Assembly (NCBI RefSeq): GCF_040412425.1 | Contig: NC_089742.1 | Coordinates: 74,831,125-74,895,124, forward strand | From: Macrobrachium rosenbergii | Taxonomy: Eukaryota > Arthropoda > Malacostraca > Decapoda > Palaemonidae | DNA length: 64,000 bases | Direction: 5' to 3' | In this document: one piece after another, positions 37,445 to 48,517 of the stretch | Position numbering within the stretch: the first letter of the stretch is position 1 | Layout: each line of letters starts with the position of its first letter | Program-made: the position numbers and the translations under genes | Notes under the pieces: model-generated | Database searches by the model: none | Told to the model about the DNA's origin: nothing | What the model saw: the letters and a program-made list of their open reading frames with translations, nothing else

Positions 37445-38014
37445 TAAGTGAATGTTTGATAGGTAAAATTAAGAACATAGAATTTAGGTTCATGCAACAT
37501 TTAAAATTTAAAATTTAGTATTTCTTCAATGCTTTGAAAGCTATGAACTTGGAGAGAATTTTGCGGGAGCAGCATCTGAACAATACACATCGCCATCTAT
37601 CGACAAAAAGGCATTCTAAACATTTCCAAAGGGAAAAGGAACCATAGAAAACTGGAATTCATCAAAGAACGAGGGAAATTGGGAAGTAGGAATATTACAT
37701 ATTAACAAGAATATTTGTGATAGTCAGGGAAGGGGTTAAAGGAAGAGGTTCTTCCTTGTGTGGCAAAAATTCTTACTAGGCAGAATAGGCACACACAGCA
37801 AAATTTGAACTCAAGGATGGCTGAGAAGTGCTCCAAACACAGTTTTAACTAGCAACCCTGTCTGTTCATATCTGAATGTTCATATGTAAGGTTAGGTTCC
37901 AGAACCCCTCACCTCGTGCAGGGTGAATTTCCACGTAGGTTTGGCACAGTCTCTAAAAATGTTAAATGCTTATTTCTAAAGTTGAAACACTAAAAATGAC
38001 CCTAATCATGCTCC

Positions 38015-38995
38015 CAAATTATTAAGCTAACTTTTAAATGAAATTAAAGTTACTTTAATTTCATTTAAAAGTTAGCTTAATACATAGTACCCTTAAAAAA
38101 AGAAATAAATGGTTGACATAAAACTAGAGAGTTGGAAGAGAATTTCTGTCTCTCTCCCCTCCTGACTGATCTATTTTTAGAAGTCTTCTCATCCTCTTTT
38201 TTATAACTTCTTCATTCTTTGTCTCTTTCTCTTTGTTCTGAAATGCTTTTTCATGAACAAAGTGTCTTTTCTTTGGACTAATACAACTCTTAGTTATTAT
38301 GTCTCTGTTTTAGAACATTCACCACACTAGCGCATTTACACTTCGTAGATGGTACAGGTAAAATTAGATCAATTTAAACACCTACTGTACAGGTAAAGTC
38401 GTACAGAGAAATAATAAATTGTAAAAATGTGTGAGCACTAACCATGAACAAGAGAGAGAGAGGGATAAGGGTTGTCCTTCCTTAAGAGAGTGAAATTATT
38501 TATCAGTTATTCCGGAGACAGAGAGAATAACATGAGAGAGAGAGATTGTCCTTACTTGAAATATCAAGTTAAATTATTTATGAATTATTACGGAGACAGA
38601 GATTTAACATAAGAGAGAGAGAGAGAGAAAGAAGTTATTGTTACATTAGATATCAAAAGATGGAAATTCAGTATTAAACTAACTTGTAAATGAAATTAAA
38701 GTTACTATAATTTCATTTAAAAGTTAGCTTAATACATTACCCTTAAAAAAAATGGTTGTAAAAATAAAGGAGAGTGTGAAGATTGGTATACTATTTCTCT
38801 CTCTCTCCATTCCACCGATCTATTTTTAGAAGTCTTCTCAACCTCGTTTTTAAAAACTTCTTTATTCTGTCTCTCTTTGTTCTGAAATGCTCAAAGTTTT
38901 AGAACGGCACATTTACAGTTTGTGGATGGTACAGGTAAAATTAGATCAATTTAAAATTATCTACTGTACAGTGAAAGACAGAGAAACAGTAATAC
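38015..38995. repeat. Diverged ~650-bp duplication with a 61-nt perfect palindrome
   Basis: 38015-38420 and 38670-38995 are two copies of one segment (AGAAGTCTTCTCA, TTGTTCTGAAATGCT, GATGGTACAGGTAAAATTAG in order). Each begins with an inverted repeat. In the first copy it is perfect: ATTAAGCTAACTTTTAAATG plus AAATTAAAGT (38021-38050), one T, then the exact reverse complement (38052-38081). Between the copies a unit of about 80 bp (AGAGAGAG...TTGTCCTT...TTATTCCGGAGACAGAGA) is repeated two to three times. Non-coding. Confidence 0.85.
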
Positions 38996-39344
38996 GAAGG
39001 TTGCACTAACTACGAATGCAGGAGAATTATGTAAGAAACCTTTGACCCGCCAATCAGCAACACTCCCCTTCTTGTCATGTTAAATCGACATGTCTGGCAG
39101 CTTTGCCTTCGCGTTTCTTACAAAAGATGAGGGAAAGATATTTATTTGTTTAAAATATCACATAGGAGTTTTGTAATTACAGTTATGTCATTTTATTATT
39201 ATTTATTCTTATTAATATATGAAAATTAGTACTTACTATTAGGTAAAAAATTTATTTATGCAAAACAAATAAACATATACATGTACCATAAAAATTCTCT
39301 CATCTCATTAAGAGAGAGAGATATTACAAAAAATTGTCTTGCAA

Positions 39345-39515
39345 GGTGACAGTGTGACAATAACTGAAAATCGCCAATAACCAATATTCGGCGATAATAG
39401 CGCCAGTCCCTGGTTATTGGCGCCACTGATAAGTGGGGATCTGTTCTGATAACCGGGGTTCTGCTCATATCGGTGCTGAAAATCCAGTTATCGTCGTCAC
39501 TAGACAAGCGCCGTA
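39345..39515 (-). mobile_element. Decayed copy of the 18706-18932 MITE
   Basis: The reverse complement aligns along GCGCTTGTCTAG.GACGA, GGATTTTC, CGCCAATAACC and TTTTCAGTTAT.GTCAC in the same order as 18736-18895. The outer CAGGCAGTCCCC ends are missing. Confidence 0.7.
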
Positions 39516-39725
39516 AAACTGAATTACCACATAAAAGCTTGAAAACTTGTGAATTACATAAAAAATTAAACAAACACTTTTGCAGGGTTTCTCACTATTC
39601 ACAAATGTTCGCATGTCTGTGAAAAACTCTTATATGACAATTACGTTCCAATGAAAAGTTTGTGTGGGTGTGAATTTGTGCAGTTCGAATCGCGTAAGTT
39701 CAGGGTATTACTGTATTCATATATA

Positions 39726-41013
39726 CAGTGCTCCCCCCCTTTTTTTCAGAACCCACCACAGAAATGCAAAATCCCCTCCAAAAATGCTTATAACTGCCAA
39801 AATACCCTGTACCCCTTAAACTAAAAGTTTTGACTGTCTATTTTAAAAGTTCACTGCCTAACTTGATAGTTCAAACAACAATATACCTTGAATTATCATA
39901 CTAAAATTTAATATCAGTTCAAATAAAAATACACCCCAAACTATCATCCCAAAACACCTTAAGTCATCTTAGATTAGTACCCTTTTACAACTTTTATGTA
40001 TATATGCCCCAAAAATGCTTATAACAATGATTTACTAACTTTAAAATATTAATGTTTATGTAAACAGCAAAATATCTATAAAATGTTTAATACAAATTAA
40101 ATAAATCTGTCTTACAGAACATTTGACAACTAATCAAGTTACCCCTGTATACATAAGCATAGCCGTTTCTCTTAGTATTGAAGGTGCCATTTTCCTTACA
40201 CATCGGTAAAAACACAATTATATCTAATTCACTTTGTTTCATAGAGCAACACTGTTTATTCACTAATTACTGTATTTTTTCTTATTGTTTTTGTGACTAA
40301 AGACAGATTTTTGTGACAAAAGCATTTACAGTGTGCTTTACAGTGCTGTAGTAATGTATCTGTTAAGCTCATTCCAGGCCAGGCCCCAGAATGAGCATAA
40401 CAGGTGTAGATTCGATTCTCTCTCACTTCTCTCAGGATAATGTAAGGTATTTGAAATGATATTAATGTAAAGTGTTTTTGGATGATACCGCATATTGTAC
40501 AATATTTAAAATATTCGTTATTTTAATTTTATTTTCCAGTCTGCTTTTACTGGAAAATAAATGAAAATAATCAGCAAATATTTTAAATATTGTACAATAT
40601 GCTCTGTCATCCAAACACTTTACAGTAATAACATTTCCAATACCTCTTACATTGCCCTTAGAGAGAGAGAGAGAATCGAATCAAAAAATCAAATCAAATC
40701 AAATCGTACACCTGTTATGCTCAGTCTGGGGCCCAGCCTGGAATGAGCTTAACAGACACACTGTGAATCATAAGTGCACTGTAAATAATTATCATAAAAA
40801 TCGGTATTTAGTCACAAACACAATATGAAAAAATACAGTAATTAGTGAATAAATAGTGTTGCTCTACGGAAAAAAGTGAATTGGTGATAATTTTAAAGAT
40901 ATGGTCCATAGAAAAAATTCATGAATTGGTGAAAGTTCCTGCAGAAAAGTGAAAGTATGTTCCACAAAAATCCGTGACAAAATAAAGTGTGAAAAAGTAG
41001 GGTAGAACTGTAT
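39726..41013. mobile_element. Fold-back element with ~325-nt inverted arms
   Basis: The two arms meet around an 8-nt loop (40541-40548), with ATTTTCCAGT (40531-40540) facing ACTGGAAAAT (40549-40558). Outward they match through AAATATTGTACAATATGC, ATCCAAACACTTTAC, AGCTCATTCCAGGC, ACACTGTTTATTCACTAATT and AATTCACTTTGTTTC, that is from about 40215 to 40885. Outer ends TACAGTGCTCCCCCC (about 39724) and, in reverse, TACAGTTCTACCCTAC (about 41013) look like terminal repeats with TA flanks. No gene inside. Confidence 0.78.
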
Positions 41014-41697
41014 ATATGTGTGTGTGTAATTGTTCAGAATGCATACTCAACAAAAATCCAGATCTTCATTGTAATATGCCAGAGAGGGTACAGCACAACC
41101 AAATTTCCTTCCTCACTTGGATGATGGAATGGATGGGTTCTTTATTTGCTTTCACTTATTTCTGGCATTGAATCATTGGAACTTTAATCACTTAGTATTT
41201 TGATACTGAAGTTGAAGTGCGCAAGAACTTTTTATCTCACTTTAGGAGTCAAAGAATGCTCTTGCAGCTGCAAAAGAGTAGAAAAAATGTATTAGAAAAA
41301 AAATATGCATGGCACCAACTGAAGTTTCAGAGCATTGAGTTTGGAAGAATTTGGTGCTAAAAGGCAATAAAAAAAAAGCCCTCACAGGGTTAAGATAACT
41401 GAAAAACAAAGAAAAAAGTTATATAACCCATTGTAACATGGTAATGCTTTTTGCTTGCCAGTGTGTTTTCTGTAGATGTGAGTTGCCTGATAATCATGAA
41501 CTTTGTATAGTACTGTAGTAATGGGTGAAATGAGCTATATGTTCTTAGGTATAAATATAATGGATTTGATTGATAATGTAACTTTTTTGACCTGTTAATT
41601 TTAATATCTTTTACTGTTACAGCATGTCAAGATACTGGCAATGCATGTATATTTTAACAAATGTACTTTTGAAATGTTATTTTTCCTTCTATTGCAG
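41014..41697. other. AT-rich spacer, ends in a polypyrimidine tract
   Basis: No element or gene recognised. The last 20 bases (TTTTTCCTTCTATTGCAG) form a good splice acceptor. Confidence 0.5.
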
Positions 41698-41760
41698 TGT
41701 GAGGACTTGCGTGGTGCTATCATTGCCCATGATTGGGCATTACTTCACCTATTAATATAG
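41698..41760 (+). other. Possible 63-nt non-coding leader exon
   Basis: Bounded by an acceptor (TTTTTCCTTCTATTGCAG, AG at 41696-41697) and a consensus donor (ATATAG|GTAAGG, GT at 41761). Frame 0 ends in TAG at the very 3' edge, and a short ATG frame inside stops before the donor, so it could only be untranslated. It lies on the same strand as the E2F exons and before the E2F ATG. Chance splice-site pairs are frequent, so this stays tentative. Confidence 0.3.
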
Positions 41761-42267
41761 GTAAGGATTTTTTTTATAGAAAGGAACAACAATAATCCTA
41801 GTAAAAAGTCTTTTTATATAAGTAACTTACCAAGTAACTACATCGCTATTAGTTTCATTTATTGGCAGCTTAAAATGATAAATTTGGAAATTGGCGGTAG
41901 CTTTCCAATATTCTGGTGTAGGTAACTTACCCCGCCTACTTTTGGGGAAGGATATGTACAACACTACTAAAGAGCCCAATTCTTTTCTGCCGGTTGACAC
42001 CTTAACATGGTTGTTGATGTCAGCTTTCATTTGATTTAGTATAGTTCACCAAATGGTTTTCATTGTTTTTTGCTCTGGTAGCGATTGCGCTAATTGTATT
42101 AGCTTATTTAACTTGGACTTTTGCATATTATTAGGATGTCTGACTTGTTTGCTACCAGTAGGTTTTGCAGCAAGGGCTGAAATACCAGACTTACTTCACT
42201 CAAATATGACTCCCATGCCCTTTGTTTTTTCAATGTAGAGGACAAATTTGCTCTTCAGTCTTGACTT

Positions 42268-44430
42268 GTGTTGAATGCAAAGAGTGGGATCAGGGGAAAA
42301 GGAAAACTGATTAGTTATTTAAATAAACTTGAGAAGAACAGACAAAGGAGAGCAGCTGCTAAAGCCAAAGCTAAAAGTTCAGTTAGTCAGGGTTCTCCTG
42401 TTCTGCATGCCCTTTCGACTTTTGTAACTGCCTTTTCCACTATCACCAGTCCAACTTTACCTGTAACTACATTACCCAACTTCCAACCATCCGAACCCAA
42501 TGCCATCGCCAGTCTGGAAGCCAGAATAGACCAGAAATTCGGTCTCTTAGTTAACACTGTAGCTCAAATAGGTGCTTCAGTGAGGGGTCTTATGGATAAG
42601 TTTAGTGCCAGTGATCACGGTGCAAGTGTTTCAGTGGATGAGGTGGCTACTCATCCCACTGATGCTCCTAGATGAAGGTCCCTGTCAAACTCCCCTAAAC
42701 CTGGGAGGAGGCAAACTATAAGTCCAAGGGAGGTCGGTGGGGTTTGCCCGTGGGTAGTCGCCCCCTCAAGCGAGCCTGTTGTATGAGATTCCCAGGACTT
42801 GGCGGACAGCCACTGGAAAGGCGCTCACGTTGGAGTTCATGCCCTTTCATCGAGTGATTCAAATTCGGGATCCGACGAATCCAAGTGTAAGGCGAGTAAG
42901 AAGTGCAGTTGGCGCTTTAAGAGTGCATCTTGGCCACTGAAAAGGTTGATATCTGTGGCCAAGTCTGATTTCCCGATCCTGTGAAACGGACCAGAGATCA
43001 GGAGCAGAGTCCCAAACCATCATGTAGTTTTTGGGACGATCCAACTAATCCGTCACCTGCAGTGTCAGTGTCGGAACGCCAGTGTTTGACGCCCAAGCGG
43101 GTTTCCAAGAAATCCGCAGATCGTGCATCAGTATCAGTGTGTCCAGAGTGATCCCAGGTTGTAGTGGGATCCAAGCATCCATTGGGATCCAAGGGATCCA
43201 TTCGTCCAGCGGGATCCGAGGGATCCAGTCATCAAGTGGGATCTGTGGGATCCAAGTGTTTAGTGGGATTTAAGGGGTTCAAGCACACAGTGGGATGTAG
43301 AGGATCTGAGGTCCCTGTGGGACTGGACAGGCTTGTAGTACATGCGCGGTTGTCAGTGTGCACTCGCTCCCCTGCCGAGCTGGCGCTAACCTCATCCAGG
43401 CATGCGGCGCCACACTCCACTCCTCATTCGGTTCAGGATCCTTCTCTGGAACCGATCCAGCGACGCTTAGACAGTATACGAGATCTTTTACGTAAACCGA
43501 CAGTTCCTCATGAGCCTGCTGATCTGGCTCTTTCACCCATTTTGTCTGAAGAAGAGGACGTTGAACAGGATCAGCCTTCTTCAGCCTATGGTTCTCTTCT
43601 GAAGTACTTCTTGTTTTGCTTCCCAGATTTCTTTTCACCAGTGACTCTGTCTTTGCCGAGTTCGGCTTTTATGATGAGACAGCCTACGGAAGCTTCTAGG
43701 CTGACTAAGATGGTACTGTCTTTGTCGTCGAAGAAAGCTCTGTCAGGCATTGAGAGTTGGCTGACAGACAACAGGGATCTGGGCAAGGCGGTATTTTGCG
43801 CCCCTCCTTCTTGTTTATCTAAGAGGAGCTATTTGTCGTATGTTACTTGGGAAGCTCCTTCTTTGGGAGTTTCTGCCTCCTCCCAAGGGGACTTCTCCAG
43901 TTTACTTGTCACAGAGGTCTGCATTCTCCTCATCCAAGATTTTATTTACGATGTCTGAACTCGATCATTTGACGAAGGATATCTTCAGGGTCTTCGAGAT
44001 CTTAAGGTTTTTAGATTGAACTGTCAGCTACAGACTGGCTGGGAGTCCTCTTGTGCGGATAAGGCGATCAGGGATGGAACCCAGGAATTGGCGGCCTTAT
44101 TTGCGGTGGTAGTGCTTAAGAAGCGAGAACAGTGATGTTCATTCACTTCAGAAGGGTCACTCCTTCCCAGAGATCCGCACTTCTATTTGCTCCTTTGGAT
44201 CAACATTGTCTCTTTCCCCGTGCCTCAGTAGAGTATATTGCAGTGGAGTTCCAAAAGAAGTTTCCTCAAGACTTACTGGCTCAGTCCGCCAAACGTCCGA
44301 AGGAGTCTGGACGTTCATCTTTTATGCCCAAAACAGTTTCACCTCCACAGCAGGCATTTCGAGGCAGTAGAGGCAAATTCCAGCCCCATTCTCCAGTGTA
44401 TTCTAGGTCAGTTCAACCAGTCAAGAAGTG
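42268..44430 (+). pseudogene. DIRS copy B gag-like protein, in pieces
   Basis: The first piece (42268-42675, 135 codons) has a basic segment (KNRQRRAAAKAKAK) and an Ala/Ser/Thr/Pro linker. The longest piece (43164-43958, 264 codons) starts with a 9-residue repeat of GSxGSxxxV type, then an acidic stretch (SEEEDVEQDQ), SAYGSLLKYFLFCFPDFFSP, SRLTKMVLS, a KKALSGIESWL helix and SASSQGDFSSL, a pattern I associate with decapod DIRS gag. A third piece (44132-44431) holds the basic C-terminus (SAKRPKESGR, RGSRGKFQ). Function would be particle assembly and RNA binding, by analogy. Confidence 0.65.
43180..43318 (+). repeat. 27-bp in-frame repeat within DIRS gag
   Basis: Five successive 27-bp units beginning GGGATCC or a near variant. 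They keep the reading frame and encode GSKGSIRPA, GSEGSSHQV, GSVGSKCLV, GFKGFKHTV and GCRGSEVPV. Confidence 0.85.
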
Positions 44431-44439
44431 AGCAGTCAA

Positions 44440-45058
44440 GCCTTCCTCTCACAAGTGAGGAAACTATCTTCTGTGTACAAGTGGGGGCCAGACTTTTTAC
44501 ATTTTTGGAGCAAGTGGGAGGACAGAAATATAGAACCTTGTGTTTTAGGAGTGATCAGAGAAGGATATTCCATCCCGTTCAGGGAGAAACCTCCCTTAGT
44601 GTCCTCTCCTATCAACTTGGCAGCCTACTCTTTAGGCTTGGAGAGGTATTTGGCCTTGTCACAGGAGGTCTCGTCTCTGCTTACCAAGAGGGCCATAGCG
44701 ATAGTCGAAGAGGGAAGGACTTATATTTCCACGTTTTGGTTCATCTGGAAGCCAGGAAGTATCTGTGGTTTGTGTTCCAGGACAAGGTCTTCGAATTTCA
44801 AGTGCTGTGCTTCAGCCTCTCTGCAGCCCCTCAAGTTTTCACCCGTGTCCTTGCCCAGTAGCAAAGTGGCTACATCTCATGGGGATCAACATTTGTCTCT
44901 GTCTAGAAGACTGGCTCCTATGCTCCCCCTTGGAATCAAGTTGCATGGAGGACCTCAAAAAGACTTCTGTTAGCCCAAGAGTTGGGCCTGTTGATAAACT
45001 TAGACAAATCCCAATTAGTCCAGAGTCAGTCGATTCTATATTTGGAAAGAAAATCTAA
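44440..45058 (+). pseudogene. DIRS copy B reverse transcriptase, N-terminal part
   Basis: WGPDFLHFWSKWEDRNIEPC then VIREGYSIPF is the DIRS RT entry block, matching the one in copy A. ALSQEVSSLLTKRAIAIVEE follows. A deletion then removes the first catalytic Asp region, and the chain continues as ARKYLWFVFQDKVFEFQVLC, FSLSAAPQVFTRVLAQ and LGLLINLDKSQLV in changed frames. The reading stops at the element's truncation near 45105. Confidence 0.75.
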
Positions 45059-45784
45059 TTCTCTGATCACCCCCAACTTCTCGCGGTTTCGATATGTAGG
45101 GGCTAGCTAAAGCAGTCTAGGCATACAAAGTGGTTGAGGCCCTTTGTGGATCCCCATCCTTCCCTCTTTCCCCCTCTCCCCCACCCAAGTCCCGGAGTAG
45201 AGAGTCTCTTGATACCTGGCAATCAGGGGAAAGGAGAAAGAACTTCCTTGCTTGTGGAAGGAGAGCTGAGTGAGATGTTTCACTCCTGATCTTGACTCCC
45301 TACAGAATTTCAGTCCCTCCCCTTCTTGTCTCCTCTTTTGTGGGTGGCTCCTCTTTAGTAGATTAGATTACAACTTACAGGAGCAGCGTCCATAGAGGAA
45401 CCTTCTCTCCTCCAGGGGAGAGGTTAGACGAGACCAGTGGGAAGGGGGCTCACTGTGAAGTAAAACCTATTGTCGAGGAAGAAGCACACATCGAAATGGG
45501 GTTGGGGAGTTTTAGGAGTTGGAGACTGCCCTCCTGGAGAAGAAACCCCAGGGCCATAGGAACTGCTCTCGGTGGGAGAACCTAGAGTATTCCTGTTTCC
45601 CATTTCTTGTCAGGGTTCTTGAGGTTCAAGGAAATTTAATCGGAATTGTCCCTGACATATATATGCTTTTGGGTAGGCACCATTACCTAATGAGTAGCCA
45701 TCATTTAAGGAGTTTTTTTAAGGAAATTTGACTAGAATTTTCAACATGTGAATTGCTTTTGTGTAAGGATATCCCCACATGTCA

Positions 45785-46764
45785 GTTAATGAATACTTTA
45801 AAGAAATCCAGCTAGAATTTTCTTAGACATACTCTTGGAGGCATCAAATGCATTAGTTAATGGCACACCTGCAAGAAATTTGACAGGAATTCTCTCTCTC
45901 TCTCGAGTAGAGACAATGTTCAGAACAGCAGGAAGTTCTGGTGTATCCTCGATTTTGAACTAGCTGATGAGAGGTTTTGCCCTGCCCTCTGTGGCTTAGG
46001 ACTTGTGGTGGGGGAAAGACATCCGTGACTTAGAGGCTGAACCAGGAGTTCTCAGAGGTCAAGAAGTTGGCCTTTGCACCCTCTGTCCCTGACAGAACGT
46101 TGAGGAGTTGTTTTGTGATCCCCCTTTGCACTGATACGTTGAGGCATATTTCCGAAAACTGACATCAAGGGTTTTGTCACGACTTGATGAGGCTGTGGGA
46201 ACTGAGAACCAACAGTCACGCTCTGTCTTCCCCACCGTCAGCAGTGTAGTAGCAGCTCCACTAGATGTCTCGTTAATGAATACTTTAAAGAAATCCAGCT
46301 AGAATTTTCTTAGACATACTCTTGGAGGCATCAAATGCATTAGTTAATGGCACACCTGCAAGAAATTTGACAGGAATTCTCTCTCTCTCTCGAGTAGAGA
46401 CAATGTTCAGAACAGCAGGAAGTTCTGGTGTATCCTCGATTTTGAACTAGCTGATGAGAGGTTTTGCCCTGCCCCTCTGTGGCTTAGGACTCGTGGTGGC
46501 TGGGGAAAGACATCCGGTGACTTAGAGGCTGAACCAGGAGTTCTCAGAGGTCAAGAAGTTGGCCTTTGCACCCTCTGTCCCTGACAGAACGTTGAGGAGT
46601 TGTTTTGTGATCCCCCTTTGCACTGATACGTTGAGGCATATTTCCGAAAACTGACATCAAGGGTTTTGTCACGACTTGATGAGGCTGTGGGAACTGAGAA
46701 CCAACAGTCACGCTCTGTCTTCCCCACCGTCAGCAGTGTAGTAGCAGCTCCACTAGATGTCTCG
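45785..46764. repeat. 487-bp near-identical tandem duplication
   Basis: 45785-46271 is repeated at 46272-46764 with only a few small differences (for example CCCTGCCCTCTG against CCCTGCCCCTCTG). Both begin GTTAATGAATACTTTAAAG and end CACTAGATGTCTCG. Near-identity inside an otherwise decayed element implies a recent event or an assembly artefact. Confidence 0.95.
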
Positions 46765-48245
46765 GCAGCAGGAGACCCTACCCTGTCCCAGTGTCAGAGC
46801 AGATCTGACGTGGGAATGCATCCCGAGACAGGAAGTACAGACTCATCCTGCTCTGCTTCCTGCCCTTCCAATCAGAGGGTGGAGTTGTGTTAACCCAAGT
46901 GGCAGGCACCTCTTCACTTAGAGCCCAATCAGTGAGATGGTGCGGTTCCACTTCCACCCCTCCCAGTTTCCTATGGAGTGCAGGAAGGGACAGTTCTATC
47001 TCAGGATAGGGGTACAGACTGTCCTTCGGCGCTGCTCGGGGACCAGATCCAACTGGGACCGTAGAACATCTTGGGATAGGCCCTTGTCCTACTCTGCTCC
47101 CTGCCTCGCTGATCCTCATGCTATGAGGCAGAGCAGTGACAAATACAACCAGAGAGCTCCCTGGTGAGACTTCCTGGACAACCACCCAAGGGTACTCCCC
47201 AGTCAGTCTTGGCATCCATCACAGGGTGGGGTCCAGTCATAGACTTGTCCGTCCTGAACCAATGTTCTCCCCTATGGGGACAGCACAGTCTGTCATGGCC
47301 CCCATCAGAGTAAGGATTATATGGTATCCATAGACCTGCAGGATGCTGGCCTGCACATCCCCATCCACAAGATGTTCAGGAAGTTCCTGAGATTTATCTC
47401 CTGGTGAGTAGTCTACCAGTTCAGGGCCCTTTGCTTTGGAATGGCAGCAGAGAACCCAAATCTTCATCCAATTGTTCCAGCTAGTCTCACCATGGGTACA
47501 TGCCAGGGGCTGAGACTGTAGATGCTTGGATGACTGGCTGATCCTAGCATCCTCAGTTGTCAAAGCAGAACTCCACAGGGACCAGGTCCTGTCTTTTGGC
47601 AAGGACCTCTCCCCAAAGCAGACCATCAAATACCTCGGGATGAGGATCACCAACCCGGTGGGGGTTCAAGAGCCGTTCACTTCTTCAACCCAGCAACCAG
47701 CAGAACAGTGGCAGATCATGATTGGGCACCTGTCTCTGGGGAAAAATTAGTCTCCAGGGGGAGAGCCCACATTAGATCTCTCCAATGCCAGCCAAAAACA
47801 ACTTGGAGGAAGGAACAAGAACCTCCTGTTGCAGCCAATCAAGGTGCTGGTCAGGGTCATAGAAGAACTGCTGTGTTGGAGAGATCCTAAAATCCACCTG
47901 CAGGGTTTACCACTCAGTTGACCCCCACTGTAGTTGCTGGTATTCCCAGACAAATTTCAAAGGTGGTGGGCACTCATCTAAATGGAGAGGGCATTCAGGG
48001 GTATGGGTACCCACTACAGCAGAAACTAGTGGCATTGCACAAGTGGTCAGAGACCTGGGGACTGGCATGATCAGCTAGGTACATCTTCATGGCAGACCGC
48101 TTAAGTAGAGCAGTACAAATATTAGGTACAGAATGGTCCTTGGGACAGGGCATCGCAAACAAATTACCTTCCCCCTGTTTAGCCAACTACAGAAATGACA
48201 CTTGCAGCTCCCAGGTGGCCCCAAGCAGAGTGGTACACTGTCTAG

Positions 48246-48517
48246 CCCTTTGTTGGCCGAGTCGGTTGAGCTTTAGACCGTCATTCGATGGGCCGAGTTC
48301 AATGCCCGCCCCCGGCTGATGAAGAGTTAGAGGAATTTATTTCTGGTGATAGAAATTCATTTCTCGCTATAAGATTCCACAATAAGCTGTAGGTCCCGTT
48401 GCTAAGTAACCAATTGGTTCTTAGCCACGTAAAAATAAGTCTAATCCTTCGGGCCAGCCCTAGGAGAGCTGTTAATCAGCTCAGTGGGTAAAACTAAGGT
48501 ATACTTAACTTTTTTAA
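48246..48517 (+). mobile_element. tRNA-derived SINE with Pol III boxes
   Basis: A perfect A box TGGCCGAGTCGG (48254-48265) and a B-box-like GAGTTCAATGCC (48295-48306) form a tRNA-like head; the body is identical in layout to 17115-17374. It ends ACTAAGGTATACTTAACTTT with a T run that can serve as a Pol III terminator. It is inserted between the RNase H and recombinase parts of DIRS copy D. Confidence 0.85.

Larger units (their letters stand above)
41812..45105 (+). mobile_element. DIRS-like retrotransposon copy B, truncated in RT
   Basis: It starts TTTATATAAGTAACTTACCA, the same as copy C at 60598 with few changes. Gag frames follow, then RT, and the copy stops around 45105 where unrelated sequence begins. 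No recombinase remains. Its gag leader (TCAAACTCCCCTAAACCTGG) is shared with copies A and C. Confidence 0.8.
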
